The position numbers and the translations under genes are program-made. This document shows positions 8,380 to 16,842 of a stretch of 64,000 bases of DNA, in pieces. The DNA lies in NCBI RefSeq assembly GCF_000376445.1, contig NZ_AQXI01000001.1:1396962-1460961 (forward strand), written 5' to 3'. This stretch comes from Haladaptatus paucihalophilus DX253 (GTDB lineage Archaea > Halobacteriota > Halobacteria > Halobacteriales > Haladaptataceae). Positions within the stretch are counted from its first letter, which is position 1. Every line of letters begins with the position of its first letter. The notes below the pieces were generated by a model. That model made no database searches and was not told where the DNA came from. It was given only the letters and a program-made list of their open reading frames with translations.

Positions 8380-9474
8380 TCAGAAGAGGTTGGCCTGTTG
8401 ATACACGCTGATGCCCTCGTTCGTGATGTCGTAGGGTTTGATCTCGCGGGAGTGGTTCGCGTCCCGGATTTTCTGGATTTCGATGGCGAGTCGCGTCTCG
8501 CGGAAGTCGTCGGTGCTGCGCACGTAGCGGAGGACGAACACGGCGTCGGTGAGGTATTCGATGATACCGTGGCGGGAAGAGTAGGGGTTCTCGTCGCTGG
8601 CTTCGCTCGTGAGCATGGTGGTCACGCCCGCTTCCTTGAGACTTCGAGTGAAGTCGTAAATCTCGTTGCGGCGGGTGGCCTGCCCTTGATACATCATTTC
8701 GAGGAGCGACACGGAGTCGAGGACGAGCCGCGACGCGCCGAAGTCGCGGACGAGGCCGGGGAGTTCGCTTCGAATGCTCGACAGCGAGTTGGCCATCTCG
8801 ATGGGGTCCAAGTCCACGACCGCGAGGCGGTCCTTCTCGACGTACTCGTCGTAGGGCCAGCCCTTCTCGGTCGCGCTGGCGACGATTCGCTCGTGGCTCT
8901 CCTCCAGCGTGACGTAGACCGCCTTTTCGCCGTTCGAGAGGGCGTGGTTCAAAAACTGCAGTCCGAACGTGGTTTTCCCGGTCCCCGCGTTGCCGATGGC
9001 GACCATCAGGGTTCGTTCGGGGACGCCGCCGTGGATCATGCTGTCGAGGCCGTCGATGCCGATGTCGATGCGCGGGATGGCGGATTCGAACGCCTCGTCG
9101 TCGAAGCTACTGCCGCCACCGCCGAAACCGCCAGCGTCGAACCCGCCTTCGCCACCAAATCCGTCGTCGAAACCGCCACCGCCGAATTCGCCGCCGTCGA
9201 ATCCGTCACCGCCGTCGAAGTCCGGTTCGCTTCCTCCACCGGCACCGGGAGCGCTGGCGAACGCGCTGGCGAAATCGTCCTCGAACAGCGGGTCGTCGCC
9301 GGTGTCCGGTGCGTCGTCGGTCGCATTTCCCTCGACCGCGTTTTCATCGGCGTCACTGTCCGCTTCCGTTCCGTCCGCTTTCCTATCGACGGATTCCTTG
9401 CTGACGGATTCCTCGTCATCGGATTCCTCGTCGTCGCGCAGTGCGGCCTCGAACCAATCGTCGTCGTCGCTCAC
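8380..9474 (-). CDS. KaiC-like RecA-superfamily ATPase (HTR-like)
   Basis: 364 residues starting at GTG. The first 60 residues are acidic and low in complexity; residues about 78-130 are a Gly/Phe/Asp-rich tract (repeats of GGFD and GGGF). The RecA/KaiC domain follows: IDGLDSMIHGGVPERT, Walker A GNAGTGKT near 159-166, LEESHERI, and Walker B-like LVLDSVSLLEMM. Haloarchaea carry many such single-domain KaiC relatives in signal transduction; substrate unknown. It is divergent from nadK, an arrangement I recall from other haloarchaea. A 30-codon leader frame overlaps its start (see separate entry). Alternative later starts exist but would remove the acidic tail. Confidence 0.85.
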   Translation of the reverse strand: MSDDDDWFEAALRDDEESDDEESVSKESVDRKADGTEADSDADENAVEGNATDDAPDTGDDPLFEDDFASAFASAPGAGGGSEPDFDGGDGFDGGEFGGGGFDDGFGGEGGFDAGGFGGGGSSFDDEAFESAIPRIDIGIDGLDSMIHGGVPERTLMVAIGNAGTGKTTFGLQFLNHALSNGEKAVYVTLEESHERIVASATEKGWPYDEYVEKDRLAVVDLDPIEMANSLSSIRSELPGLVRDFGASRLVLDSVSLLEMMYQGQATRRNEIYDFTRSLKEAGVTTMLTSEASDENPYSSRHGIIEYLTDAVFVLRYVRSTDDFRETRLAIEIQKIRDANHSREIKPYDITNEGISVYQQANLF

Positions 9475-9563
9475 GTCAGTCCCTCCGCATCGGCTTCGAT
9501 TCGGCGTGAACCGCGGACCGATAACCCGGTCGTCCGCGTCCGGTTCCGAGCGACAGTTCTCAT
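9471..9563 (-). CDS. Possible 30-codon leader peptide
   Basis: Short frame from ATG (9561-9563) to TGA (9471-9473). The TGA overlaps the GTG start of the KaiC-like gene in the four bases GTGA. A TATA-like attaattta (9587-9595, read on the minus strand) is centred 28 bases before this ATG, so a leaderless transcript would begin at the leader frame and not at the KaiC-like gene. The product is Arg/Thr-rich with no recognised domain. It could be a coupling leader or chance. Confidence 0.35.
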   Translation of the reverse strand: MRTVARNRTRTTGLSVRGSRRIEADAEGLT

Positions 9564-9584
9564 CGTCCTGTCACTGGCACCCGT

Positions 9585-9597
9585 CGTAAATTAATGT
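9585..9597 (-). promoter_or_regulatory. TATA box for KaiC-like gene
   Basis: The minus strand reads attaattta around 9587-9595. It is centred about 28 bases upstream of ATG 9563, the archaeal TATA-to-start spacing for a leaderless message. It is the only AT-rich block in this divergent spacer on that strand; nadK on the other strand uses ctttttga near 9610-9617. Confidence 0.55.
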
Positions 9598-9641
9598 TCG
9601 TGTCGGCGGCTTTTTGAGCACCGGGAGAGAACGAGGCCGTG

Positions 9642-10466
9642 ATGAACGTCGGTATCGTCGCACAGCGGGGAAACGAGCGGGCCGCGACACTCGCGGGACG
9701 GCTCCGAGAAACGCTCAGAGACGATTCCGTGGCGGTGTACATCGACGCCGCGACCGCAGAGCGGTTGGGCGTCGACGGCGTGGACGTGAGCCGGATGGCC
9801 GAAAACGATCTGGTCGTCAGCATCGGCGGCGACGGCACCTTCCTCTTTTCGGCGAGCGGTGCGGGCGGGACGCCGATACTCGGCGTCAACCTCGGCGAAG
9901 TCGGATTTCTGAACGCGGTCGCGCCGGAAGACGCCGTGGCCGAAGTCGGCGCGGTCGTCGCGGAGTATCTGGAGACGGGCGAGATACCGTCCTGGGAAGT
10001 GCCCCGCCTCCGTGCGAACGGGGAGGGCGACTGGTCGGTCCACCCCGCGCTGAACGAAATCGTGATACAGGGCGCACAGCGCGGACACGGACAGGGACTC
10101 GACTACGAAGTTCACGTGGACGACGTGGAGTACAACAGCGGCCACGCGGACGGCCTATTGGTTTCGACGCCGACGGGGAGCACCGCGTACAATCTCAGCG
10201 AAGGCGGGCCGCTGGTCCACCCCGGCGTGAACGGGTTGATACTCACCGAGATGTGCGCGTCACATCCCATGCCGCCGCTGGTGTTCGAACCGGACCACGA
10301 GGTGGTGGTCGAGGTGTCGAACGCGGACGCCGCCGTCGTCGGCAGCGACGGGACGCAAGTACACATCGAACCGCCGGAGACGATTACCGTCTCGCTCGCG
10401 TCCGAACCCGCCCGAATCGCCGGGCCGTCGCCGAACTTCTTCGAAGCCCTCGGAAAGTTAGACTGA
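9642..10466 (+). CDS. nadK: NAD kinase
   Basis: 274 residues. Phosphorylates NAD to NADP using ATP or polyphosphate in the cytoplasm. The catalytic GGDGTFLFS motif is at 62-70; the conserved LNEIVI and the substrate-binding [23 protein letters not shown] block follow. The ATG at 9642 is preferred over the GTG one codon earlier because ctttttga lies about 29 bases upstream. Divergent from the KaiC-like gene and followed after 48 bases by mptA. Confidence 0.95.
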   Translation: MNVGIVAQRGNERAATLAGRLRETLRDDSVAVYIDAATAERLGVDGVDVSRMAENDLVVSIGGDGTFLFSASGAGGTPILGVNLGEVGFLNAVAPEDAVAEVGAVVAEYLETGEIPSWEVPRLRANGEGDWSVHPALNEIVIQGAQRGHGQGLDYEVHVDDVEYNSGHADGLLVSTPTGSTAYNLSEGGPLVHPGVNGLILTEMCASHPMPPLVFEPDHEVVVEVSNADAAVVGSDGTQVHIEPPETITVSLASEPARIAGPSPNFFEALGKLD

Positions 10467-10514
10467 CTGCCGGAAGCGGAAGCCTCTAATTCCGTTGCTC
10501 ACAAGGGAACGACA

Positions 10515-11450
10515 ATGAAAGGGCAACTCCCAGACGTACAGGCAACGGAACCCGACGTGACCGTCGGGTTGAATCGGGTCGGCGTGACGGGGGTCGAGAA
10601 GTTGGTCGAAGTCGCCCGACCTGACAAACGACCCTACGTTCTCACCGCGGAGTTCGACGTGCTCGTCGACCTCCCGAGCTGGCGGAAAGGCGCGGACATG
10701 AGCCGAAACATGGAGGTCGTGGACGAAGTGCTCGAAGACGCGGTGAGCGAACCGACCTACCGACTCGAAGACGTGTGCGGCGACGCCGCCGAGCGACTGC
10801 TCGAAAAGCACGAGTACACCTCGAAAGCGGAGGTCAGCATGGAGGCGGAGTTCATGGTACGCGACACGACGCCCGAGAGCGAGCGCCCCACGCAGGCCAT
10901 GGTGGACATCATCGCCAGCGCGACCGCGACCGAGGAGGAGACGACCGAGGAAATCGGCGCGCGCGTCACGGGCATGACGGTCTGTCCCTGCTCGCAGGGT
11001 ATGATGAGCGGCCGCGCGAAGGAGAAACTCCTCGACCTCGGCGTCGGCGAGCGCGAAGTGAAGGAGTTCCTACGGGAGATTCCGCAGGCGGGCCACTCCC
11101 AACGCGGCCACGCGACCCTCACCGTCGAGAGTTCCGGCGCGCCCGAAGTGGACCTCCACGAACTCATCGAGGTCGCCCGCGACTCGATGAGCGCCCGGAT
11201 TTACAACCTCGCCAAGCGCCCGGACGAGGACCACATGACGTTTCAGGCGCACGCCGACGCGAAGTTCGTCGAGGACTGCGTGCGCGACATGGCCCACGGC
11301 GTCGTGGAGACGTTCTCCGACCTGCCCGACGACGCCGTCGTGACGATGAAACAGAGCAACGACGAATCCATCCACCAGCACAACGCCCACGCCGAGCGCG
11401 TGGCCGAAGTGGCCACGTTGCGCGAGGAAGTCGCCGAATCGAGCGAGTGA
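10515..11450 (+). CDS. mptA: GTP cyclohydrolase MptA (FolE2-type)
   Basis: 311 residues, archaeal GTP cyclohydrolase IV, first step of the tetrahydromethanopterin or archaeal folate pathway, converting GTP to 7,8-dihydroneopterin 2',3'-cyclic phosphate. Family motifs: VGVTGVEK near the N-terminus, [31 protein letters not shown] with the catalytic Cys, AGHSQRGH, and [15 protein letters not shown] near the C-terminus. Length is normal. It may be transcribed with nadK, 48 bases upstream. A TC-rich tract just after the stop could end transcription. Confidence 0.95.
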   Translation: MKGQLPDVQATEPDVTVGLNRVGVTGVEKLVEVARPDKRPYVLTAEFDVLVDLPSWRKGADMSRNMEVVDEVLEDAVSEPTYRLEDVCGDAAERLLEKHEYTSKAEVSMEAEFMVRDTTPESERPTQAMVDIIASATATEEETTEEIGARVTGMTVCPCSQGMMSGRAKEKLLDLGVGEREVKEFLREIPQAGHSQRGHATLTVESSGAPEVDLHELIEVARDSMSARIYNLAKRPDEDHMTFQAHADAKFVEDCVRDMAHGVVETFSDLPDDAVVTMKQSNDESIHQHNAHAERVAEVATLREEVAESSE

Positions 11451-11809
11451 CGTAGATTTTCGCCGTTTCTTTCCCGAGGTATCCTTCTTTTCGGCGACAA
11501 CGTGTAGCGTTTTGGAGGCACGTGGCTGTTCGGTATCGTGAGCGAACTCGTCCGCCGTGACCGCAACTGCGGGGGACCGTAATTGCAACTTCGGGGGACC
11601 GTGACCGCACCGGCACCGCGGACGGACGGCCGGGACCGCACGGCCGTCCGTCCGCTCGGCCCCTGACCTCCCCGGTGCTCGGACGCCATCGCCGTATGGC
11701 TCGGGCGTCCTCACCGCGCATCCCGAAGGCGGCCGTGAAAACGGCGTTTCGCCCTCGGTTCGGTCGCTTTCGCTCGGTAGTCGTGGTCCCGACGTTCACC
11801 ACGATGTCG
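11451..11809. other. Non-coding gap with tandem repeat and long hairpin
   Basis: 359 bases without a credible gene between the convergent mptA and a small membrane-protein gene. It holds two copies of a 20-base unit (11561-11580 and 11583-11602, period 22, gcaactNcgggggaccgt core). Next to them is a perfect 14-bp inverted repeat, 11618-11631 with 11642-11655 (gcggacggacggcc), loop 10 bases. T-rich runs at 11466-11500 may be terminators for mptA. Open frames through here are GC-driven and lack family features. Confidence 0.7.
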
Positions 11810-12043
11810 CTACCGGATTCGGACGCCGCCGACGTACAGGCCGTTGCAGAGGACGAACACGCCGATAGCGCCGTAGATGACGCCCGAAGTGGGAACCGTA
11901 TGCGGGTCGATGGCCCAATCGATGATTTCGACCGCGATGAACGCGAGGAAGAGACCGAAGAGGTGCCGACCGAGGGACCGCCGGAGGACGAGGAGTGGGC
12001 CGAACGAACGGGAGGAAGGGGACGCGGGTGTATCGGGTGACAT
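11810..12043 (-). CDS. Small two-helix membrane protein
   Basis: 77 residues. A basic, Ser/Pro-rich N-terminus leads to two membrane helices, about 30-46 (HLFGLFLAFIAVEIIDWAI) and 55-72 (GVIYGAIGVFVLCNGLYVGG). No recognised family. ATG at 12043 is chosen because the upstream in-frame extension is Arg-rich and lacks halophilic character. Upstream region 12044-12261 is shared with the divergent FAD oxidoreductase gene. Confidence 0.6.
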   Translation of the reverse strand: MSPDTPASPSSRSFGPLLVLRRSLGRHLFGLFLAFIAVEIIDWAIDPHTVPTSGVIYGAIGVFVLCNGLYVGGVRIR

Positions 12044-12261
12044 TGTATACTGGAGGATGTGACAGTACCAAATACGTTGTGCATCAGTACGAGAGTTCGA
12101 GAGTCGCTCGAACGCCACGAGAACAGCGGGAAGGAGGCCCGCGGCGGTCTTTCGTTCAGCACCGGGCGTGGAATCTTCGCGTGAGCGACCCGTCCGAAAA
12201 ACGAACCTCCCGGATTGCGGGGTCGTAAGACGTATTCCATGCGACAACGAATCCGTCTTTT

Positions 12262-13632
12262 ATGATAGGTATCGTCGGCGGGGGAATCGCCGGATTGGCC
12301 GCCGCCTACCGCCTCCAACAGCACGGCTACGACGTGCAAGTATTCGAAGCGAGCGACGACCTCGGGGGACTCGCCGCGACCTACGAGACGAACGGGGACC
12401 GCATCGAGAAGTTCTATCACCACCTCTCCGCGTCCGAGCAGACCATCATCGACCTCATCGAGGAACTCGGACTGGACGACGATTTGGACTGGCCCATCGG
12501 CAAGAACGCCTACTACATGGACGGCGTGGTCCATCCCCTCGACAAGCCGTGGGAGATTCTCGCCTACCCGCACATGAGCTTCTACGACAAGTTCCGCCTC
12601 GGCATGCTCACGCAGGAAATCGACGTTCGCGGCGGGATTCCGAAGTTCGACAGCTACGAGCGACTGGAGGACTACGAGGACGTTCCCATCAAGGACTTCC
12701 TGGTGGAACACACCTCGCGGGGCGTCTACGAGAACTTCTTCGGCCCGCTGCTGGACGCGAAGTTTGGGAGCAAAAAGGAGAAGGTGAGCGCCGCGTGGCT
12801 GCTCGGCCGCATCAAATTCCGCGGCGAGCGCGACCTGCTCCGCGGCGAACCGCTCGGCTACCTCCGCGGCGGCTTCGGACGGCTCATCGACGCGCTCGTC
12901 GAAGAAGTCGGACGAGAGAACATCACGACCGGCGTGTACGTCACCGACCTCGATGCCGAGGACGGGCACGTCACCTCCCTGACGACGGAAGCGACCGAAA
13001 GCGCCGAGGTCGCGGCCGCCGACGGCGGCACCGCAACCGAAACGCACGACGTGGAGAGCGTCGTCGTCGCCGCGATGCCGAACGTCCTCGAAGACTTAAC
13101 CGGCTACGAGTGCGACATCGACTTCCAAGGCGCGGTCTGTGCGCTCGTGACGATGGACGAACCGCTGACCGACACCTACTGGCTCAACATCGGCCACGAC
13201 GCGCCGTTCGGCGCGCTCATCGAACACACCAACTACATCCCGCCGGAGCAGTACGGCGGCGACCACCTGCTCTACGTCGCCAGCTACATTCAGGACTACG
13301 AGGAGGAGTTGTGGCAACTGGACGACGACGAGGTTGAGGAACTGTGGTTGAGTCACATCGAGGAGATGTTCCCCGAGTGGGACCGCTCGTCGGTGACGAA
13401 CTTCCGCCTCGCGCGCAACCCGCGCGCAGCGCCGGTGTACGAGCGCGGCTACCTCGATATGGTCGTCCCCTACGACCTCGGCGACGACATTGCGGACGGC
13501 ATCTACTACGCCGGAATGGCGAGCAAGGCCCAGTATCCCGAGCGCAGTCTGAACGGCGGCATCGTCGCTGGCTACGAGTGTGCCGACCGAATTTCCGGGA
13601 AGAAAGTGGTCGTCAGTCCGGACGACGAGTAG
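12262..13632 (+). CDS. NAD(P)/FAD-dependent oxidoreductase (amine-oxidase fold)
   Basis: 456 residues. The N-terminal Rossmann motif GIVGGGIAGLAAAYRL (GxGxxG, residues 3-18) followed by VFEASDDLGGL binds FAD. The C-terminal FAD motif is GIYYAGMASKAQYPERSLNGGIVAGYECA. The fold is that of protoporphyrinogen oxidase, phytoene desaturase and UDP-galactopyranose mutase relatives. Haloarchaeal members are often tied to glycan or isoprenoid genes, but no such neighbour is present, so the substrate is open. The region about 250-270 is an acidic insertion. Confidence 0.85.
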   Translation: MIGIVGGGIAGLAAAYRLQQHGYDVQVFEASDDLGGLAATYETNGDRIEKFYHHLSASEQTIIDLIEELGLDDDLDWPIGKNAYYMDGVVHPLDKPWEILAYPHMSFYDKFRLGMLTQEIDVRGGIPKFDSYERLEDYEDVPIKDFLVEHTSRGVYENFFGPLLDAKFGSKKEKVSAAWLLGRIKFRGERDLLRGEPLGYLRGGFGRLIDALVEEVGRENITTGVYVTDLDAEDGHVTSLTTEATESAEVAAADGGTATETHDVESVVVAAMPNVLEDLTGYECDIDFQGAVCALVTMDEPLTDTYWLNIGHDAPFGALIEHTNYIPPEQYGGDHLLYVASYIQDYEEELWQLDDDEVEELWLSHIEEMFPEWDRSSVTNFRLARNPRAAPVYERGYLDMVVPYDLGDDIADGIYYAGMASKAQYPERSLNGGIVAGYECADRISGKKVVVSPDDE

Positions 13633-13698
13633 TACCGGTAATAACCTCCCGGAATACGCTACGGGTAGGGTCTTGCCAGTTCGTCGCCGGTAGTCTGC

Positions 13699-14868
13699 AT
13701 GGTGGGGACAGCGCAGCTGGCGGTCGTGGGTATCGGCGCGGTGGCGAGCTTCTTCATGGCGTGGACGGTCGGGGCCGGATGGACACCGTACGCACCGGGC
13801 GTCGGCGCTCGAACCACGACGGTCATGCGGGCGGCGTTCTTCACCGGTCTGTTCGGGATACTGGGAGCGATTTTACAGGGCGCGAACGTTACGGAAGCGA
13901 TTTCCGCCGGACTCATTAACGGCGTGGCACTCACCCCGATTGCGGCCGTCATCGCGCTCCTCGTCGCCGCCGGACTCGTCGCCGTCGGGATATTCACGGG
14001 GTACCCACTGGCGACGGCGTTCACGGCGACGGGCGCGGTCATCGGCGTCGGTCTGGCCCTCGGTGGGACGCCAGCCTACGCGAAATATCAGCAAATACTG
14101 CTGCTGTGGGTCCTGACACCGTTGTTCTGTGGCGGCATCGCGTATCTCCTCGCTCGGTTGATTCGCCGCGACGACGTGCCCGACGAGTATTCGATTCCCC
14201 TGTTCGGGGCCATCGTGGGACTCGTCCTCGCGAACTCGCCGTTCACCGTCCTCGCTCCGGAGTCGGGCGGCGCGTCGATTGCGGCGGTAGCCGCGAAGCG
14301 TTTACCGCTCCCGGAGTTCACCGGCGTCGCCGTGGCGACCCTGTTCGTCGCGCTCGTCATCGGCGGTCTGCTCCTGGTGGACGTTCGCGCGGACGTACGG
14401 GCGGGGCAGCGACACCTCCTGTTCGGCATCGGCGCGCTCGTCTCCTTTTCCGCGGGGGGCAGTCAGGTCGGACTCGCCGTGGGACCGCTCGCGCCGCTGG
14501 TGATACCCATCGGACTCTCGCTCGCCGTCGTGTTGTTGTTCGGCGGTCTCGGGGTGATGTTCGGCGCGTGGATGGGTGCGCCGCGGATGATAAAAGCCCT
14601 CGCGCGGGACTTCTCCTCGCTCGGACCACGGCGGGCCACCGCCGCGCTCATCCCAGCGTTCGCCATCGCACAGACTGCGGTCCTGTTCGGCATCCCCGTC
14701 TCGTTCAACGAAATCGTCGTCAGCGCCATCATCGGCAGCGGCTACGCCGCAGGAGGCGGACGCATCAGCAAGCGAAAGATGTCCTACACCGTCTTCGGAT
14801 GGCTCGTCTCGTTGCTCCTCTCGTTCGCGCTCGCCTACGGGGCGGTCCTCGGGGTCGGAATGCTATAG
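13699..14868 (+). CDS. PiT-family inorganic phosphate transporter
   Basis: 389-residue integral membrane protein with about ten helices arranged as two inverted halves, as in PiT/Pho-4 Na- or H-coupled phosphate carriers. The duplicated signature is visible but divergent: GAGWTPYAPGVGART near residue 25 in the first half and VSFNEIVVSAIIGSGYAAGGG near 340 in the second, the N-terminal copy lacking the classic GANDVAN. Haloarchaeal members often have such variants. No phosphate-regulator (PhoU) gene is adjacent. Confidence 0.82.
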   Translation: MVGTAQLAVVGIGAVASFFMAWTVGAGWTPYAPGVGARTTTVMRAAFFTGLFGILGAILQGANVTEAISAGLINGVALTPIAAVIALLVAAGLVAVGIFTGYPLATAFTATGAVIGVGLALGGTPAYAKYQQILLLWVLTPLFCGGIAYLLARLIRRDDVPDEYSIPLFGAIVGLVLANSPFTVLAPESGGASIAAVAAKRLPLPEFTGVAVATLFVALVIGGLLLVDVRADVRAGQRHLLFGIGALVSFSAGGSQVGLAVGPLAPLVIPIGLSLAVVLLFGGLGVMFGAWMGAPRMIKALARDFSSLGPRRATAALIPAFAIAQTAVLFGIPVSFNEIVVSAIIGSGYAAGGGRISKRKMSYTVFGWLVSLLLSFALAYGAVLGVGML

Positions 14869-14973
14869 TCCGACGTATCGAGGCTAACGATTCGCGGAGG
14901 AGCGTTATCTCAACCTTGAACCGGCAAGAACCCGTCGGAAACGTAGATAGCCGTCGCTGACATACCTCGACGT

Positions 14974-15621
14974 ATGGAGGAGAGTATTGCTGGCTTCAAG
15001 GAGACGGGGGACTGGGTGGCCATCGTCGAACACGGCGAGCGAATCACGAAAGCGCTCGACGAGGAGGGAATCGAGGGTCACGACTTCGACGAGTGGAACG
15101 AGTGGCGGCCGAAAGCGGGCGAGCGACTCAGGGAGGACGTGAACGAGAAGACGGCGAAGCAGGCGAGTGCGGCGCGTGGCGAGGGGGAGAAGGCGGGGAA
15201 GTCGTCCACGGAAGACGCGGAAACGGCGCGCGAAGAACTCGAAGACACGGTGTCCGAACTCGCGGAGGGCGACATCGACGATGCGTTGAAAGAAGGGAAA
15301 GGCACCATCGAGTACGCGACTCGGGCGGCCGACACGGCGGGACGGAAGGCGCTTCGAACCGTCGAGGAGACGGTGTACAAACACGTCATGACGCAGGTGT
15401 CGCCAGCCTACTTCGACAACGAACTGGTGAGCGCGAACGTCGAACGCGGCCGGGGCGAAAACCGATACACCTTCGAGGTGAACGTCAACGACGACGACCT
15501 CAAGGCCCGCGTCAGCGACCGGCTGAAGCGGTACGACGAGGAGATAGACCGCTGGCGCGGCGAAACCGAAAAGGAAACCGAGTCCGTCGAGGCCGCGGAG
15601 GGAATCGACCCGGTAGAGTGA
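14974..15621 (+). CDS. Conserved haloarchaeal protein (DUF5828-like)
   Basis: 215 residues, very acidic, mostly helical. Residues about 45-110 are rich in Glu, Lys and Ala and likely form a coiled coil. It resembles the haloarchaeal family I remember as DUF5828. No catalytic motif is apparent and function is unknown. It stands between the phosphate transporter and a Usp gene, all on the same strand, with about 75-105 bases between genes. Confidence 0.78.
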   Translation: MEESIAGFKETGDWVAIVEHGERITKALDEEGIEGHDFDEWNEWRPKAGERLREDVNEKTAKQASAARGEGEKAGKSSTEDAETAREELEDTVSELAEGDIDDALKEGKGTIEYATRAADTAGRKALRTVEETVYKHVMTQVSPAYFDNELVSANVERGRGENRYTFEVNVNDDDLKARVSDRLKRYDEEIDRWRGETEKETESVEAAEGIDPVE

Positions 15622-15696
15622 CGGAGTTTGGTTCGTCGGTCGGGGCTCGGAACTCGACGCTACTTCTATTGATGGCCGGAGCGTGGATGAGCTATC

Positions 15697-16134
15697 ATGT
15701 TCGACCGAATCCTCGTTCCCATCGACGGCAGCACGGCGGCGAAAAACGCGATTCCGTACGCACTCGATGTCGCGGAGACGTACGACGCCGCGCTCTACAC
15801 GCTTTCCGTCGTGGGTGCGAGCGGCGGCGAGGATGGGGAAAAACGCACGTCGATGTACGAGAAGTTCGGCCCGGAGTCGAAGCGGCAGGTAGAGGAGCTG
15901 CTCGACCGGGCGCGTGAGAAGGGAATCAGAACGGCGGCGGGGTCCATCGCCGAAGGAAAACCGCACCGCGCGATTTTACGGTACGCGGACGAGCAGGACA
16001 TCGACCTCATCGTGATGGGAACGCACGGACGAGGCGGCATTCGCTATCCGCTTCGTCGGAGCGTCACGGAGAAGGTCCTCAGGCGGGCGGACGTTCCTGT
16101 GTTGACGATTCGCTTGGGGGAAGCGGAGGAGTAG
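15697..16134 (+). CDS. Universal stress protein (UspA family)
   Basis: 145 residues, single Usp domain. The N-terminal ILVPIDGSTAAKNA strand-loop and the ATP motif GTHGRGGIRYPLRRSVTEKVLRRADVPVL are complete. A short Gly/Glu/Asp insert (ASGGEDGEKRT) near residue 45 differs from the 7166-7588 paralog. Ends 10 bases from the convergent DUF6149-like gene. Confidence 0.92.
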   Translation: MFDRILVPIDGSTAAKNAIPYALDVAETYDAALYTLSVVGASGGEDGEKRTSMYEKFGPESKRQVEELLDRAREKGIRTAAGSIAEGKPHRAILRYADEQDIDLIVMGTHGRGGIRYPLRRSVTEKVLRRADVPVLTIRLGEAEE

Positions 16135-16144
16135 GTGGACGGAT

Positions 16145-16729
16145 TCAGGCTTCGCCTTCGTCCACGCCGACCGCATCCGAGATGTCCACGTTCTCGGGGT
16201 CGTCCTGGCCGCCGACTCGGATTTCACCGTCGTCGCCTTGGACGTACACGTCGTCGGCGAAGCCGCCTTCCGCGAACGGGTGTTCCGGGTCGTCCAGTTT
16301 TTCGGGCGTGGACGGCGCGTCGGGCATCTCGTCGGGGGCGAACTCGCCCAGCGGGTCGGCGATGGTGATGTCGTGCTCGGCGAAGAACGTCTCGTAGCGC
16401 TCGTAGTGTTCTTCGAGTTCGTCGCTCGGGAACTCCATCATCTCCGTCCAGCCGTGGTTGTAGAAGTCGAAGTTCGACTGGATGTGTGTGATTTCGCGGG
16501 CTTCCGCCTCCGGCGCACCGGCCTGTAGGGCCGCGAGGTACGAATCCATCGTCGCGTCGAAGAAGGCGTCGAGTCGTTCCTTGCGTTCCTCTCGACGTCC
16601 CTCCTCGGCTTTTTTGAGGAAAATACCCGTGTGCATGTCCACCAGTTTCGACTTCACCACGTCGCTGACGACGGGCAGTTCGAGAGCTTTTCTCGACGCG
16701 AAGTGGCGCGCGTTCTGACGGATTTTCAT
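16145..16729 (-). CDS. Conserved haloarchaeal protein (DUF6149-like)
   Basis: 194 residues, acidic, with a helical N-terminal half (RQNARHFASRKALELP, then a Lys/Arg/Glu-rich helix around 45-60) and a Pro/Asp-rich C-terminal half. From memory it matches DUF6149, unknown function. ATG at 16729 is chosen over a start 37 codons upstream, whose extra sequence would overlap the divergent promoter and is not halophilic in composition. Confidence 0.76.
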   Translation of the reverse strand: MKIRQNARHFASRKALELPVVSDVVKSKLVDMHTGIFLKKAEEGRREERKERLDAFFDATMDSYLAALQAGAPEAEAREITHIQSNFDFYNHGWTEMMEFPSDELEEHYERYETFFAEHDITIADPLGEFAPDEMPDAPSTPEKLDDPEHPFAEGGFADDVYVQGDDGEIRVGGQDDPENVDISDAVGVDEGEA

Positions 16730-16842
16730 ACCCGTGTTTGGGACGCGACGGTCTTCAACGTCCCGACTCAGGCGTGTGTTGGCGTTTGACAGCGATATCG
16801 AGATAGCAATCCACTTTAACCCCGACGAAGAACGTCCCAAAC

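Noticed and set aside
11675-12040. 121-codon plus-strand frame
   Set aside because: Overlaps the small membrane-protein gene and runs through repeat-rich DNA; the acidic stretch is the complement of the membrane helices.
11164-13047. 627-codon minus-strand frame
   Set aside because: Overlaps the well supported mptA and oxidoreductase genes; no family features.
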